From NCBI RefSeq assembly GCF_000787575.1, contig NW_012236524.1, forward strand, positions 807,665 to 871,664: a DNA stretch of 64,000 nt. The letters run 5' to 3'. The stretch's first letter is position 1. The number at the start of each line of letters is the position of its first letter. Shown here one piece after another: positions 10,701 to 20,655 of this stretch. The position numbers and the translations under genes are program-made. Below the pieces are notes generated by a model. It was not told the origin of the DNA. It ran no database searches and saw only the letters and a list, made by a program, of their open reading frames with translations. Source of the DNA: Acytostelium subglobosum LB1. Its lineage: Eukaryota; Evosea; Eumycetozoa; Acytosteliales; Acytosteliaceae.

Positions 10701-12631
10701 CTCAGGTATGTCCCAACCCTCACTCAATCACTCCTGGAATAATCCCTAACATACCCCTCACATACCATCACTCAATCAATCAATCATAGAGCAAGAGTTG
10801 TCACCACCACAGTTGTTGTCAATGTTCGTGTCAAGACGTGATGTGGATGTTGGTAGCAATGATAGATGGGTACAGGTGAACTTGTCAGTGTCTGATACCA
10901 TATCTGGATATGACTTGGGTCATTTGCCAACAGTATACTTCACATCAACATATGATGAAGTAGTTGGTTATCAAGCAGAGTTTGTCAGTGCCAATGCAAA
11001 TGGATCAATAGTCAACTTTACAGTCAACTGTCTACTCCCCTACGGATTCGGATCACAAGCAAAGATAGCATACCTCTCCATCTATGGGTTGATGAACAAA
11101 GCACGCGACCTTGGTGGATACTCAAACAAGGCACTAAGCAATCATCCCAATGCCTACATCAACTTCCTCAACATTCAATTCACTCAAACAAGTAAGTACT
11201 CACTTATATTCAATCAATCACTCGATGGAACCATCTCACTCAATCAATCAAACATTTTTAGCACCTATTATTGAGAAATACTTGGTAACACCTGGATCAT
11301 TGACCATTATTGGAAGGAACTTTGGAATGAATCCTGGACAGGTCAATGGTGTATTGGGCTTTGCTGATGTTGGAAACGTAACAAAGTCACCATCATTCCA
11401 TTCTGGTATAATGTTGATCATCAACACTCCATCAATCAAGTTGGATTCATCATTCAGTGCAACAATCAACAACAACAATATATATTCCAACACAATATAT
11501 ATCAATGCAGACCCAACAAACAATGGCAACGGCAACGGCAATGGCAACAAGACACAGCCGACTATCACATGTCCTGGCACCCCAGTATGTTTCAATCGAG
11601 GATCATGTTCCCCAACTGTTGGATGCATCTGTGACCCAGGATGGTACGGTAATGACTGCACTTCAAGTAAGTACAACTCTTTTATTCAATCAATCAATCA
11701 ATCAACTCACGCAATCAAACGTATAGCTGTAACTGGATCCGACCCAACATACGATGGCGAGAAGCCAATGACATCGATTGTTGATGGCAATACAACAGTT
11801 GTGTCAACGATCAATGTGGTCAAGTTAAAGGAGTTTGATAATGCTGGGAATATGGTTGATCAGATGGATTTGATTGATTGGACATTGATCAATGAGACTG
11901 TAAATGGCAAGATATACTCTGTCGACACAAGAGGTGATGCCAAGATGAAGGTGGAGATCAAATGGTTCGACCAGGACACCGACATTCTCTTTGCCGGAGA
12001 CACACTACACATGAAGAAGTCCACACTCAAGTACACGATCAGCATGTCCAACTACCCATTCAAATCAAAGTTGAACATACTACAAGTCATAATGAGAGCA
12101 TCGATCAATAGTTCAAACAGCAACTCATGTTCAACCAAGCGTGTTGGCAACATTGATGGCAATGGCAATGATGATGGTTTATACTGGATGCGACTCAAGA
12201 TCAATGGTGTCAGTCTCTACGCACATTTCATCCAGCGTGCATTAGTTGATGGAAGACCACATGTTATATCAAATGCGTTGTTGGACAAATCTGAACAAGA
12301 GGCATCGATCAACAACATCAACAACAATCAGGCACAGGCAACAATTGTAGCAATCAATGTTCCACATTTTGATAGAGATGTCATACTTGATCCAGATTTC
12401 CAATTATTATTGGATGTTGATAAAGTTAGTGGAGATGACAATGATGCAATATGTTCATCCAAGACAAAGTCATTGTCCACTATTGCAATGATTGGAATTA
12501 TAGTTGGAGTGGTGGTAATTGTTCTAGCAATTGTTGCCACAATCATATTACTTCGCAGGAAGAATTTAAGGATGATCAGGGACCAAAAGAGGATTCAACA
12601 AAGACTCCAAAAACTTCAACAACACCAATAA
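7713..12631 (+). CDS. comC-like EGF/IPT single-pass membrane protein
   Basis: Ten exons: 7713-7755, 7829-8119, 8362-9018, 9080-9394, 9466-9813, 9881-10222, 10286-10705, 10790-11191, 11262-11666, 11727-12631. They sum to 4128 nt (1375 aa), and all splices are phase 1 at the same places as in the gene at 1362. A short hydrophobic signal peptide (MSRLIIIILFITIF) is followed by the same ectodomain series, an IPT-like domain, an EGF module (about residues 1042-1073), the ComC-type C-terminal domain, a TM span (about 1328-1350) and a basic tail. The last intron (11667-11726) is 60 nt, in phase and stop-free, so its removal is inferred from splice signals only; it has no counterpart in the first gene. 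Intron 2 is unusually long and holds two dyads. Confidence 0.88.
8196..8208 (+). repeat. intronic dyad TGGAATCATTCCA (copy 1)
   Basis: Perfect arms, extended to TTGGAATCATTCCAA, in the 242-nt intron. Confidence 0.75.
8281..8293 (+). repeat. intronic dyad TGGAATCATTCCA (copy 2)
   Basis: Perfect arms, again extended to TTGGAATCATTCCAA, 85 nt after copy 1 in the same intron. Confidence 0.75.
9034..9073 (+). repeat. telomere-like CCCTAACCCTCG repeat in intron
   Basis: The intron 9019-9079 is mostly tandem CCCTAACCCTCG / CCCTCACCCTC units. Confidence 0.8.
9838..9850 (+). repeat. intronic dyad TGGAATCATTTCA
   Basis: One change from the consensus; in RNA the changed base would still allow a G-U pair. 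Intron 9814-9880. Confidence 0.55.
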
Positions 12632-12691
12632 TAATAAAAATAATATTAAACTTTAAAGTAGAGTACTCTACTTCATGGATATTTATTAATA

Positions 12692-13063
12692 CTACTCCTC
12701 AAAATACGACATTTCTATCATAGGAAGGGGAGGTCGATTAGGATGAAACACAACACGTCTTGATTGTGGATCGATAAAAGTATCTTCTTTATCGGGGATG
12801 TTTGAGAGATGGATAAAATTTGAATCAGGGATCCACTTAACTTGAGGATCTAGATCCAGATAAATGTTTGAGGACACACTATCCATAAACTTGGTACCTT
12901 CGGGAATCACATTGTGTCCATATTGTACTTCTTCACCCTCAATAACATTCCAATTACCGAGGACAATTGTCTCCTCTTGTTTAGATAAAGTTCCTTTAAC
13001 ATTTAATAATATAATTATTATTAAAGATATATAAAAAATATTATATTTATTAATAAATGACAT
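12692..13063 (-). CDS. small secreted protein, unknown family
   Basis: A single open frame of 123 aa with an ATG at 13063 and TAG at 12692-12694. The N-terminus has a basic/polar start and a hydrophobic stretch (about residues 10-22, IFYISLIIIILLN), as in a signal peptide. The mature part is acidic, has no cysteines, and contains LDLDPQVKW and PNRPPLP segments. It is convergent with the comC-like gene (stops 60 nt apart). I recognise no family. The signal peptide and codon use consistent with neighbours make a real gene likely, but a short gene of this kind needs expression support. Confidence 0.6.
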   Translation of the reverse strand: MSFINKYNIFYISLIIIILLNVKGTLSKQEETIVLGNWNVIEGEEVQYGHNVIPEGTKFMDSVSSNIYLDLDPQVKWIPDSNFIHLSNIPDKEDTFIDPQSRRVVFHPNRPPLPMIEMSYFEE

Positions 13064-13503
13064 TTAGTTTTTATAAATATATATATTAATTAGTAACAAA
13101 TTGATATAACAATGTTAACAATAAATATTTATCTATTTATATATTTTTATCACGATTCAATCGATCAACTTTTTGTAGGATTAAGATAAAATCTATACCA
13201 TTAATATAATAAATATAATTTGTTGTAAGTGGTCCGCTCAACCCCCTATTATCACATTACAAAGTTGATTGTTGGAACTTCAATTTCATCCAACATGCAT
13301 AACCCGTAAGGGTAAGTTGATGGAACACCAATCAAATGTTTATTAAAAATCTGAGAGACACCTAAGAACAACAATCAGGAACAGGAAATAATGGAAATCT
13401 TATATCCTAGTCCTGTAAAGGCACCATTTTTGAATTAATACTTCATTTTGCAAACAACAAATAATGAATGAATACAGTAATAATAAGTAATAATACATAA
13501 ATT
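13064..13503. other. AT-rich divergent intergenic region
   Basis: Very AT-rich, between the divergent genes at 13063 (-) and 13504 (+). A 25-nt string near 13368 (CAACAATCAGGAACAGG...) resembles a comC-like coding segment near 5772, but it is too short to call a remnant. Confidence 0.5.
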
Positions 13504-15186
13504 ATGGAGAACCATTGGTGTAAGAATCATAACTTGGCACATAGGTTTATATGTTTAGATTGTAATACATTGATATGCGAGTTGTGTATATGTTCAACTC
13601 ACAAGAAGCATGATGTTGAGAATGCACAACATCTTAGATCATTGATTGATCAACGTCAATATAATGATTCATCAATGTCAAGGTTGAAGTTATTATGGAG
13701 TACACTTAAACAGTTATCAACAACATATCAATCATTGACAGATACCAACAAAGAAGTGACCGATCACTTCAAACAACTACATGATATGTTAGTTATTGAG
13801 GAGCATAAGATAACATCACCAATCAATGACAAGTTACAACAAACATCAACAATAATACATAATATAATCAATGAGATCAAGAACATCAATAATATATTCA
13901 GACCTATAATAACAACAACAACAACATCGACAACAAAGTGCTCAACAACAAGTGATGATGATGTCTTGGACTTTGACTTTGAACTTGATATTGCGATGAG
14001 TGATATCGTTCGTTCAATCACATCTTGTGACTCTATCGATCAGTTCATCGATCAAGCAATACCAACACAGTCATCCACCTCATCCTCCTCAACAACACCA
14101 TCGTCATGCGATAGCACTCAGACCTCGGTAACAGACAATGACATTGAACTGCTGATAACTATTCAAGGTATTGTGGAGGCGATGAACACGACACAACATC
14201 AATTGGTCAGACCATGTACAGTGGAGGTTGACACAGACATGTTGGACTCAATCAAAGATCACCTTCAATCATGCTTCAGACTGTTGGACGACAATGATGA
14301 TGCTGAGAAGTACACACATGGTCTTGATCATCATGTGATGTGCATCGGTCAGGATTCATACTCATTGTTCAATCCAATCAGCAATGAATGGACTCATGTC
14401 AGAGATGAAGGGAATAAGAACATTGAATACCTATTCATGTCAACTGTATATGCACGTGGAAGAGTGTATCTATTTGGTGGAGGCATCAACGACGAAGCCG
14501 AACAAGCACTATACTCAAGGTTCAATCTAGACTCTCGACGGTGGGATCTTCAACAATCAATCGATAATGTGTCAGGTGGATATACCATCGCCTCTTGCTA
14601 TGATGGCAATCAGCTAATCTACTTGGTGGGTGGCATATCCGGTTCAACATACTTGACACGAGTGGACAGCTTCAACATTGACACCCAACAGTTCACTCAC
14701 GTTGGGGATCTCAATCAAGAACTGACTGCGACCTACCTAGTGCACCACGACAACATACTCTACTGCATCGGTGGCCGCTCCAAAGACAACCCCCTGTCTG
14801 GCAAGTGCATCTATACATTCAACCTGACCACCAAAGAACAGACTACCGTCGACTTGCCAACATATGTTACATCATATTGCCATGATGGACGTGGAATGCT
14901 GTATCTGTACTCCAAAGCCTTCAACAGAATGTCATTGTCCACAATGGAGCTTGTAACACTTGCAACTCCACCTCATTGTCCTTTAAGGATGAATAATATG
15001 GTATACAGTTCAACATCACCGTCAAGGGAGGAGACAATACTCCTGCTTCAAGGCCACGACTTCAACTTCCGTTACTCAATCAAACATAACGAGTGGACCA
15101 AGATCAACGACAATGATCCAATATCAAAGAGGGATGAACATGGAATGTGTGTATTATACGACAAGCCTATTAAACAAGGTGATTAA
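13504..15186 (+). CDS. B-box zinc finger / kelch-like protein
   Basis: A single exon of 560 aa. The N-terminus is a B-box: Cys6, His9, Cys17, Cys20, Cys25, Cys28, His33 and His36 supply the zinc ligands. A predicted helical/coiled region with LWSTLKQLSTTYQ follows, then T/S-rich linkers, then kelch-like beta-propeller repeats from about residue 275 (YLFGGG, YLVGGIS, YCIGGRS). This architecture is a large dictyostelid family of unknown function; B-box plus coiled coil plus propeller suggests a protein-interaction scaffold. A paralogue lies at 59546-61546. Its stop codon directly touches the stop codon of the convergent GFA gene (15187), so the two 3' UTRs must overlap. Confidence 0.85.
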   Translation: MENHWCKNHNLAHRFICLDCNTLICELCICSTHKKHDVENAQHLRSLIDQRQYNDSSMSRLKLLWSTLKQLSTTYQSLTDTNKEVTDHFKQLHDMLVIEEHKITSPINDKLQQTSTIIHNIINEIKNINNIFRPIITTTTTSTTKCSTTSDDDVLDFDFELDIAMSDIVRSITSCDSIDQFIDQAIPTQSSTSSSSTTPSSCDSTQTSVTDNDIELLITIQGIVEAMNTTQHQLVRPCTVEVDTDMLDSIKDHLQSCFRLLDDNDDAEKYTHGLDHHVMCIGQDSYSLFNPISNEWTHVRDEGNKNIEYLFMSTVYARGRVYLFGGGINDEAEQALYSRFNLDSRRWDLQQSIDNVSGGYTIASCYDGNQLIYLVGGISGSTYLTRVDSFNIDTQQFTHVGDLNQELTATYLVHHDNILYCIGGRSKDNPLSGKCIYTFNLTTKEQTTVDLPTYVTSYCHDGRGMLYLYSKAFNRMSLSTMELVTLATPPHCPLRMNNMVYSSTSPSREETILLLQGHDFNFRYSIKHNEWTKINDNDPISKRDEHGMCVLYDKPIKQGD

Positions 15187-15654
15187 TCACAGGTGATTGG
15201 TGAACTTGGGTGTCTCATGATGCTTGTCCTCTGCTCCGTTGGCATATGAGTGAATGGGGATGGCGGCGAACTGCTCTTGGGTCAGTCCTTGTAGACAGTT
15301 GATGCTAACATAGATGAACTTTCCATAGCCTGGTATGTCTGTCTTGAGATAGGTCTGAGTGCCACATGTCTTGCAGAAGTAGTGATCCACTCTCTTTGAG
15401 GCATAGTTGTACACTGAAACAGTGTCCTCTGATGAAAGCAGTTTGAATGAGTCGAGGTTGGTCACTGGGTGTGCCCAAAGACGAGTGATGAAGCAGCTCG
15501 AGCAGTTACAACGACCACTCTTTCCCAAGTCCTGATCAAGGTCTGCTTGGAACTTGACGTTGCCACAATGACATGCAAGATTGAATGTCTTTTGAGGTGT
15601 TGGTGTTGCAGTCGTTGGTGTTTGAGTTGCTGATGATGACGCTTCAGTTGACAT
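15187..15654 (-). CDS. GFA-family (CENP-V/GFA) zinc protein 1
   Basis: 155 aa, one exon. After a T/S/P-rich N-terminus come the zinc motifs of the GFA fold: CHCGNVKF, GRCNCSSC and CKTCGTQT. Bacterial members include S-(hydroxymethyl)glutathione synthase (Gfa), which acts in formaldehyde detoxification; eukaryotic members have mostly untested roles, so substrate here is inference. It is one of four paralogues within 5 kb. The ATG at 15654 is chosen because the paralogues start at the same distance from the first CHCG motif. Confidence 0.88.
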   Translation of the reverse strand: MSTEASSSATQTPTTATPTPQKTFNLACHCGNVKFQADLDQDLGKSGRCNCSSCFITRLWAHPVTNLDSFKLLSSEDTVSVYNYASKRVDHYFCKTCGTQTYLKTDIPGYGKFIYVSINCLQGLTQEQFAAIPIHSYANGAEDKHHETPKFTNHL

Positions 15655-15752
15655 GTTTGAATGATTGATCGAGTGTGCTCGTTTGATTGATAGATTGAAA
15701 GGGTCACGAGTGATTGATTATATAATTCTTGGAAGTTGGTGATCCACGAATG

Positions 15753-15762
15753 GTCACGTGAC
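15753..15762. promoter_or_regulatory. E-box palindrome GTCACGTGAC
   Basis: Ten-base perfect palindrome with a CACGTG core, about 100 bp upstream of the GFA gene that starts at 15654. Regulatory role is inferred from position only. Confidence 0.35.
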
Positions 15763-15940
15763 TAAAAACAAGGTGTCTGTCCACATGGAACCTCTTCGTG
15801 GATACCTGGGAGGAGCATGACATTTGGAATAAGCCCAACTTTATTTGGTATAAGGGCGGCCAATCCTTGTCCTTCCCTCTCGTTCAAGTTGTCAAGACAG
15901 AGAGTACTTTACATGATGCGATCACATTCGTAGCATCATG

Positions 15941-16405
15941 TTACAAATGTTTGGTGAACTTGGGCGTGTTCATAAAGTCGTCATTGGCACCATCACCATA
16001 CTTGAAGGGTAGTGATGCGAACTGCTCTTGAGTGAGGCCGAGAAGACATGGTACACTGACGTACATGTATGGACCATAGCCTGGATAGTCACCTTTGATA
16101 TGAGTCGGAGTGCCACAGGTCTTGCAGAAGAAGTGTTGACACTGCTTGGTGCCGTAGAGGTATTGAGATACGTTCTCCTCTGGTGTGAGCAACTTGAATG
16201 AGCTCATATTGTCAATTGGATGCACCCACAACCTAGTGATGAAGCAACTTGAACAATTGCATCTGCCGCTCTTTGACAAACTCTCTTCCAACTCTGCTTG
16301 GAACTTTACATTGCCACAGTGACATGATAGATCAAACAACTTTTGTATTGGTGTTGTCACTGTTTCTGATGATGTTGATGGTGGTGTTGCTGTATCTGTT
16401 GACAT
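15941..16405 (-). CDS. GFA-family zinc protein 2
   Basis: 154 aa, one exon, with CHCGNVKF, GRCNCSSC and CKTCGTPT. In the last motif the usual Gln is Pro, unlike the other three copies. The layout matches its neighbour at 15187: S/T-rich leader, zinc motifs, and a C-terminus ending PKFTKHL. Same strand as copies 1 and 3, consistent with tandem duplication. Function by family only: zinc-dependent, possibly glutathione-adduct chemistry. Confidence 0.87.
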   Translation of the reverse strand: MSTDTATPPSTSSETVTTPIQKLFDLSCHCGNVKFQAELEESLSKSGRCNCSSCFITRLWVHPIDNMSSFKLLTPEENVSQYLYGTKQCQHFFCKTCGTPTHIKGDYPGYGPYMYVSVPCLLGLTQEQFASLPFKYGDGANDDFMNTPKFTKHL

Positions 16406-16588
16406 TGTGAATGATTGATTGAATGATTGATTGATGATTGAAAGTCAAATTCATGAATGATTTGGTACATCAACAAGGAAGTGAATGTAACCTTGTAAAG
16501 TTGAGTACTTCCAGGAAACCAGGTTATAGTACTACTACCTACTAGTTTCGAGAAATGGAAGATTACATCATGTTGACAACATTGTTTA

Positions 16589-18263
16589 TTACTGCATTAT
16601 TATTTCTTGAATCCTAGACTTGGTCACGAACCCATATGGATTAGCCCATTTATCATAAGGATAACTCTTGGAAGATGGACAACAAAAGAATAATTGATCG
16701 TTGATTCTTATCAATTTGAACATACCAGTGACCTCCAGAACCATAACCGAACTCGGCAGTTCTTGAAGTATGTGAACAGAATGTCTTGTCAATACTGTCT
16801 TGAGTTTGATAAGTGAGGGTGGTAGTACATTGATATCCAGTTGTTGTTTATAATCGACCAATTCCAACTTTGTGACTGATGGTGGTATGTCACCTGGCTT
16901 GATATTCCTTGCATTGGATAACTTTAGACTGGTGATAGATGACGGTAGGCAACCTGGCATTTCATTGGCAAAGTCAGAGCCACTGACCCTCAACTTCTCA
17001 ACACCAAATGGAACTGTAAGGTGACTTAAAGGAGCGGTGTGCATCTGGTAGACGCTCCAGAAAATGACACAGCTCTTGAGTGATGATGACATTTGGCTAA
17101 TATCGAGTGAAGTGATATCATCACCTTCATTCAAAGTAAGTCGAGTGAGTTGGGGAAATCTTGATGCGGTGACATCGTTCACCCTACATGTCTCATTAAC
17201 ATTGTCTACAAACAACTCTTTTAAGTTGGGATATTGATGACTGACAGGGATATAGGATTGGACAATGAGATATTCCAATGAAGGACAGTCCAAAGATAGG
17301 TTGATGAATGATCGTGGCAAACTGATTTTTTGGAGTCCATTAGGTAGATTGACCAGATCATGATGATAAATATCATTCTGTGCTTCGATATCCAATCTAG
17401 TGAGGGATGATGGTAGTACACCATTTACTGATTGATTGAAGAACTTGCCAAATGTAATTGTAGTGAGAGTAGTTGGGAATGTGTTTGGATAAATGATTTG
17501 ATTGAACTCATTGTTGAATGATAACTCTCTAAGTCTGTTTGGCAATGATCCAGGTGTGATTGATCCATTCCAAAGTGATACAGATATAAGATTCAATAAA
17601 GTAAGACTGTCTGGAAGTGGCAATAATTTTTTAGGATCCAATTCACCTCTGTCCAAAAATGTAAGTTGTAGTCCTCTTAGAGTATTTGGTAGAGATATTC
17701 GTTGAATATTGTTGAAATCAGTGCTTCGACCAACATATACCAGTAGTGAGAGAGGTAGATGTTGCATTGAGAATATATGATAATCCAGAATCAAATTGAC
17801 CTCCACCGACCTCTTTACCAAATCATCCAACAATAACTTAGTCTCATTCCAATTGGGATGCAAATTTGACAATGGATGTGTAGTTTGTTTATGTAATGGC
17901 TTCACTTTTTGAAAGAAACATACCTCTCTAAGGCATGGTAAATTCAATTGTTCTTTCAGTTTGTCTAAATTAGTGAGGAGTTGATTGAGAGTTAGACAGG
18001 AAGTATTCCACGATAAAAATTGTAATATATGTACCTAATAGTAATGGATGATTAAGTGAATAATACTCTTCCAATTTGATTATTAAGAATGATTTTGATC
18101 GACTATCAATCGACATTGACCATTTAATAATGTCTGTATATGATTTTAGATTATCACATTTACTCAAGATATTCAATCCAACAAAGTTAAGATATTTGGA
18201 TCTATTTTCAAACAATCTTTTCGATACCATAGATAAGAATATCCTATCAACTACATCTTCCAA
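16589..18263 (-). CDS. FNIP-repeat (LRR-like) protein
   Basis: Two exons: 18035 to about 18263 and 16589-17964, with a 70-nt intron (17965-18034, phase 1). The large exon is made of about 22-residue FNIP/LRR-type units with LP-SLT-L and FG--FNQ patterns (for example LPSSLTRLDIE, FGKFFNQSV, LPSSITSLKLS), typical of the large dictyostelid FNIP family, which probably serves protein binding. The N-terminal exon is helical and resembles the F-box-like heads of some members. The start is unresolved: the frame is open back to about 18302 without an ATG, the first in-frame ATG is at 18230, and an ATG at about 18316 is out of frame. Either the gene starts at 18230, an upstream exon is missed, or the sequence has an error. 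Confidence 0.75.
17998..18010 (-). repeat. intronic dyad TGGAATACTTCCT
   Basis: Read on the minus strand in the intron of the FNIP gene; one change at the outermost base of the right arm. Confidence 0.5.
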
Positions 18264-18810
18264 AAATCCAACAACATTGGAAATAATAAATTATGGTAAT
18301 GTATCCATAATAAATAACTATTTAATAGATAAATAATAAACTATAATTAGTTCAATTTTGAGACCACACTGATATAGATATTTATTCATTGTATCGCACA
18401 TGAGATGGATCGCAGAAAAGTACTTCCATCATGTGTGAATGAATGTGTGTGTGTGTGTGTGTGTGTGATCACTTCATTAATTATTGAATAGTTGTGAATT
18501 TTGTCCAATTAATTAATTAAAGGTGATAGATAATATACGAATTTGAATGAATGAATGAATAAATGTTTATTTAGGATAGAGTGCCATATATCTAATTTCT
18601 GATTGGAGTCTATAGTTGGAAATGAACCCATAAAGATTGGGCTTATTACCTTTCTGTGATATTGGACTCCTAAAGAAAATGTACATGTTGATCCTAAACA
18701 ATTTCAAGTGTGCGAATGATCAATGATCATGGAAAGGAAGATTTTTACAATTTATTGAAGTCCAGAAATAATTTGAATTAATTGATTAATTAAATAATAT
18801 AAATTGGATA
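18264..18810. other. intergenic with TG microsatellite
   Basis: AT-rich. Contains the TG run at 18444-18467 and GAATGAAT repeats near 18548. No gene seen. Confidence 0.5.
18444..18467. repeat. (TG)12 microsatellite
   Basis: Uninterrupted TG dinucleotides. Confidence 0.95.
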
Positions 18811-19254
18811 TTAAAGGTGATTGGTATACTTTGGTACATCCATAAAGTTACTGTTGATTCCATCGGCGTAGCGGAACTTGATGTTGGAGAACTCCTCTTG
18901 GGTCAGCTCCTCGAGACAGTTGATACTGGCGAGGATGTAGCGGCCATATCCTGGACAGTCGCCCATCATGTGTGTCTGGGTGCCACAGGTCTTGCAGAAG
19001 TAGTGCTCACACATCTTTGTGTTGTAGACGTATTGGGAGACGTTCTCCTCTGGTGTCATCATCTTGAATGTGCTCAGGTCACTGACTGGATGCACCCACA
19101 TTCTAGTCTTGAAACAACTTGAACAGTTACATCTATGTCCCTTTGTAAGCTCCTTCTCCATCTGAGCTTGGAACTTTACACCTCCACAATGACATGATAC
19201 AGTGTACAGTCTTTGAGGTGGAGGAGTGACAACAGGGGTAGCGGATTCGGACAT
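18811..19254 (-). CDS. GFA-family zinc protein 3
   Basis: 147 aa, one exon. CHCGGVKF, HRCNCSSC and CKTCGTQT supply the zinc ligands of the GFA fold. In the second motif the usual Gly-Arg is His-Arg. It is divergent from copy 4 (19817), with 562 bp between the two starts that may act as a shared promoter. Family knowledge suggests small-molecule thiol-adduct chemistry; the substrate is not readable from sequence. Confidence 0.87.
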   Translation of the reverse strand: MSESATPVVTPPPQRLYTVSCHCGGVKFQAQMEKELTKGHRCNCSSCFKTRMWVHPVSDLSTFKMMTPEENVSQYVYNTKMCEHYFCKTCGTQTHMMGDCPGYGRYILASINCLEELTQEEFSNIKFRYADGINSNFMDVPKYTNHL

Positions 19255-19816
19255 GAATTGACTGACTGTTACTTATTAATATATATATATTATGTAATGT
19301 TTTTTAGTTTGTTGGCGTATGATTGAAAGGAATGACTTCTGAAGTCAAGGATTAAATGTCCGAAGATGTCCTCGTTTGAGGAGAAATGAAGTTTACAAGA
19401 AATCATGAATATATGTATAACCCATCTTGCTAAAGAACCCCCATTATGTTCATCAACCGTGTTCCATCATGAGTAACCCCACCGACCAAAAAGAAAACGA
19501 AACGTTGGGGTTTATCCCAAATATAATGTTTTGGCGCCAATCAGCTCTTCAGATATTAATAGTGATCATCCGATCGAATGTAATCTGAACATAATCATAT
19601 GACTTTGGTGCAAGTACAGTCTGAATTGACTCTTCAAACACTCATAACCCTTTATTTCCAGGAATTGGACATTGAAGATATCTCTTTATCATTCAATCAC
19701 CGATTCAATTTCATAGTGAGTCTTTATTTAAACATTCAACTTACTCAAATCAATCATTCATCACAATACAACTTTAATCACTTTCATCACTCAATCAACA
19801 ACTAATCAATCAAATA
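19255..19816. promoter_or_regulatory. divergent promoter region between GFA copies 3 and 4
   Basis: No coding frame supported. Holds an inverted repeat TTGGG-GTTTAT-CCCAA at 19505-19520 and the perfect palindrome TTGGCGCCAA at 19531-19540, which looks like a classical E2F-type site. Both lie roughly midway between the two divergent GFA starts. Confidence 0.45.
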
Positions 19817-20245
19817 ATGGAAACCAAGGAACCAACCCCTCAAAAGACCTTTGACTTTGCTTGTCACTGCGGTGCCGTCAAGTTCCAGTGTGAGCTGGAC
19901 CATGATCTTCGTCAGAGTGGCCGTTGCAACTGTTCAAGCTGCTCAATCACCCGTCTATGGTGCCATCCCGTCACCAACATTAGCTCATTCAAGATGTTGA
20001 CACCAGAGGAGAACCAATCCGTCTATCGCTACGGAACAAACTACACTGGACACTACTTCTGCAAGACCTGTGGTACCCAGACCTACATCAAGGGTGACCA
20101 TCCAGGCTTTGGCACCTACTCCTACGTGAGCATCAACTGTCTTCAAGGATTCACTCAAGAGCAATTCTCTGCCATTCCCGTGCACTATGCCAATGGAGCC
20201 GAAGACAACCACAAGGATACTCCAAAGTTCACCAGTCACTTGTAA
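19817..20245 (+). CDS. GFA-family zinc protein 4
   Basis: 142 aa, one exon, with a shorter leader than the other copies. Motifs CHCGAVKF, GRCNCSSC and CKTCGTQT. The only copy on the plus strand. Its codons are more C-ending than those of copies 2 and 3, a possible sign of higher expression. The ATG is preceded by AATA, a good A-rich amoebal context. Confidence 0.88.
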   Translation: METKEPTPQKTFDFACHCGAVKFQCELDHDLRQSGRCNCSSCSITRLWCHPVTNISSFKMLTPEENQSVYRYGTNYTGHYFCKTCGTQTYIKGDHPGFGTYSYVSINCLQGFTQEQFSAIPVHYANGAEDNHKDTPKFTSHL

Positions 20246-20655
20246 AATGATGATCGTCGTCATCAAGTGATGTAATGTCCAACATCTCACACACTCGCAC
20301 ACATTTGACAAGATAGACGTAAATGTCTTTCTGTCATCATCACAATCGATCAACACATAATAAATATACTTATATATATTATATCAAACAAATATTACAT
20401 GTTACAATAATGTGACTCAATCAGTTGATTGAACTTGTCATCGTCAAACTGCAAAGCTCCAACAAAACATGTGTTTTTCACACACTTTCAATGAATCTTC
20501 GAAGCAGAAATTAATCAAAAAGTGGTCAATTTCAAACCTCTTTCAGTCTTTGTGACATGTCAACCTCAATCATAATCAATCTTACCTTCTCAAGGTATAA
20601 TATAATAATATTGTTTATATATATTGATATAGATATATATAGAGATAAATAGATA
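20246..20655. other. intergenic
   Basis: 3' region of GFA copy 4 (AATAAA-like signal near 20358) and an AT-rich leader with TATA runs before the ATG at 20656. No further gene seen. Confidence 0.5.

Noticed and set aside
13366-13395. Possible tiny comC-like fossil upstream of the B-box gene
   Set aside because: About 25 nt of similarity in low-complexity CAA-rich sequence is not enough.
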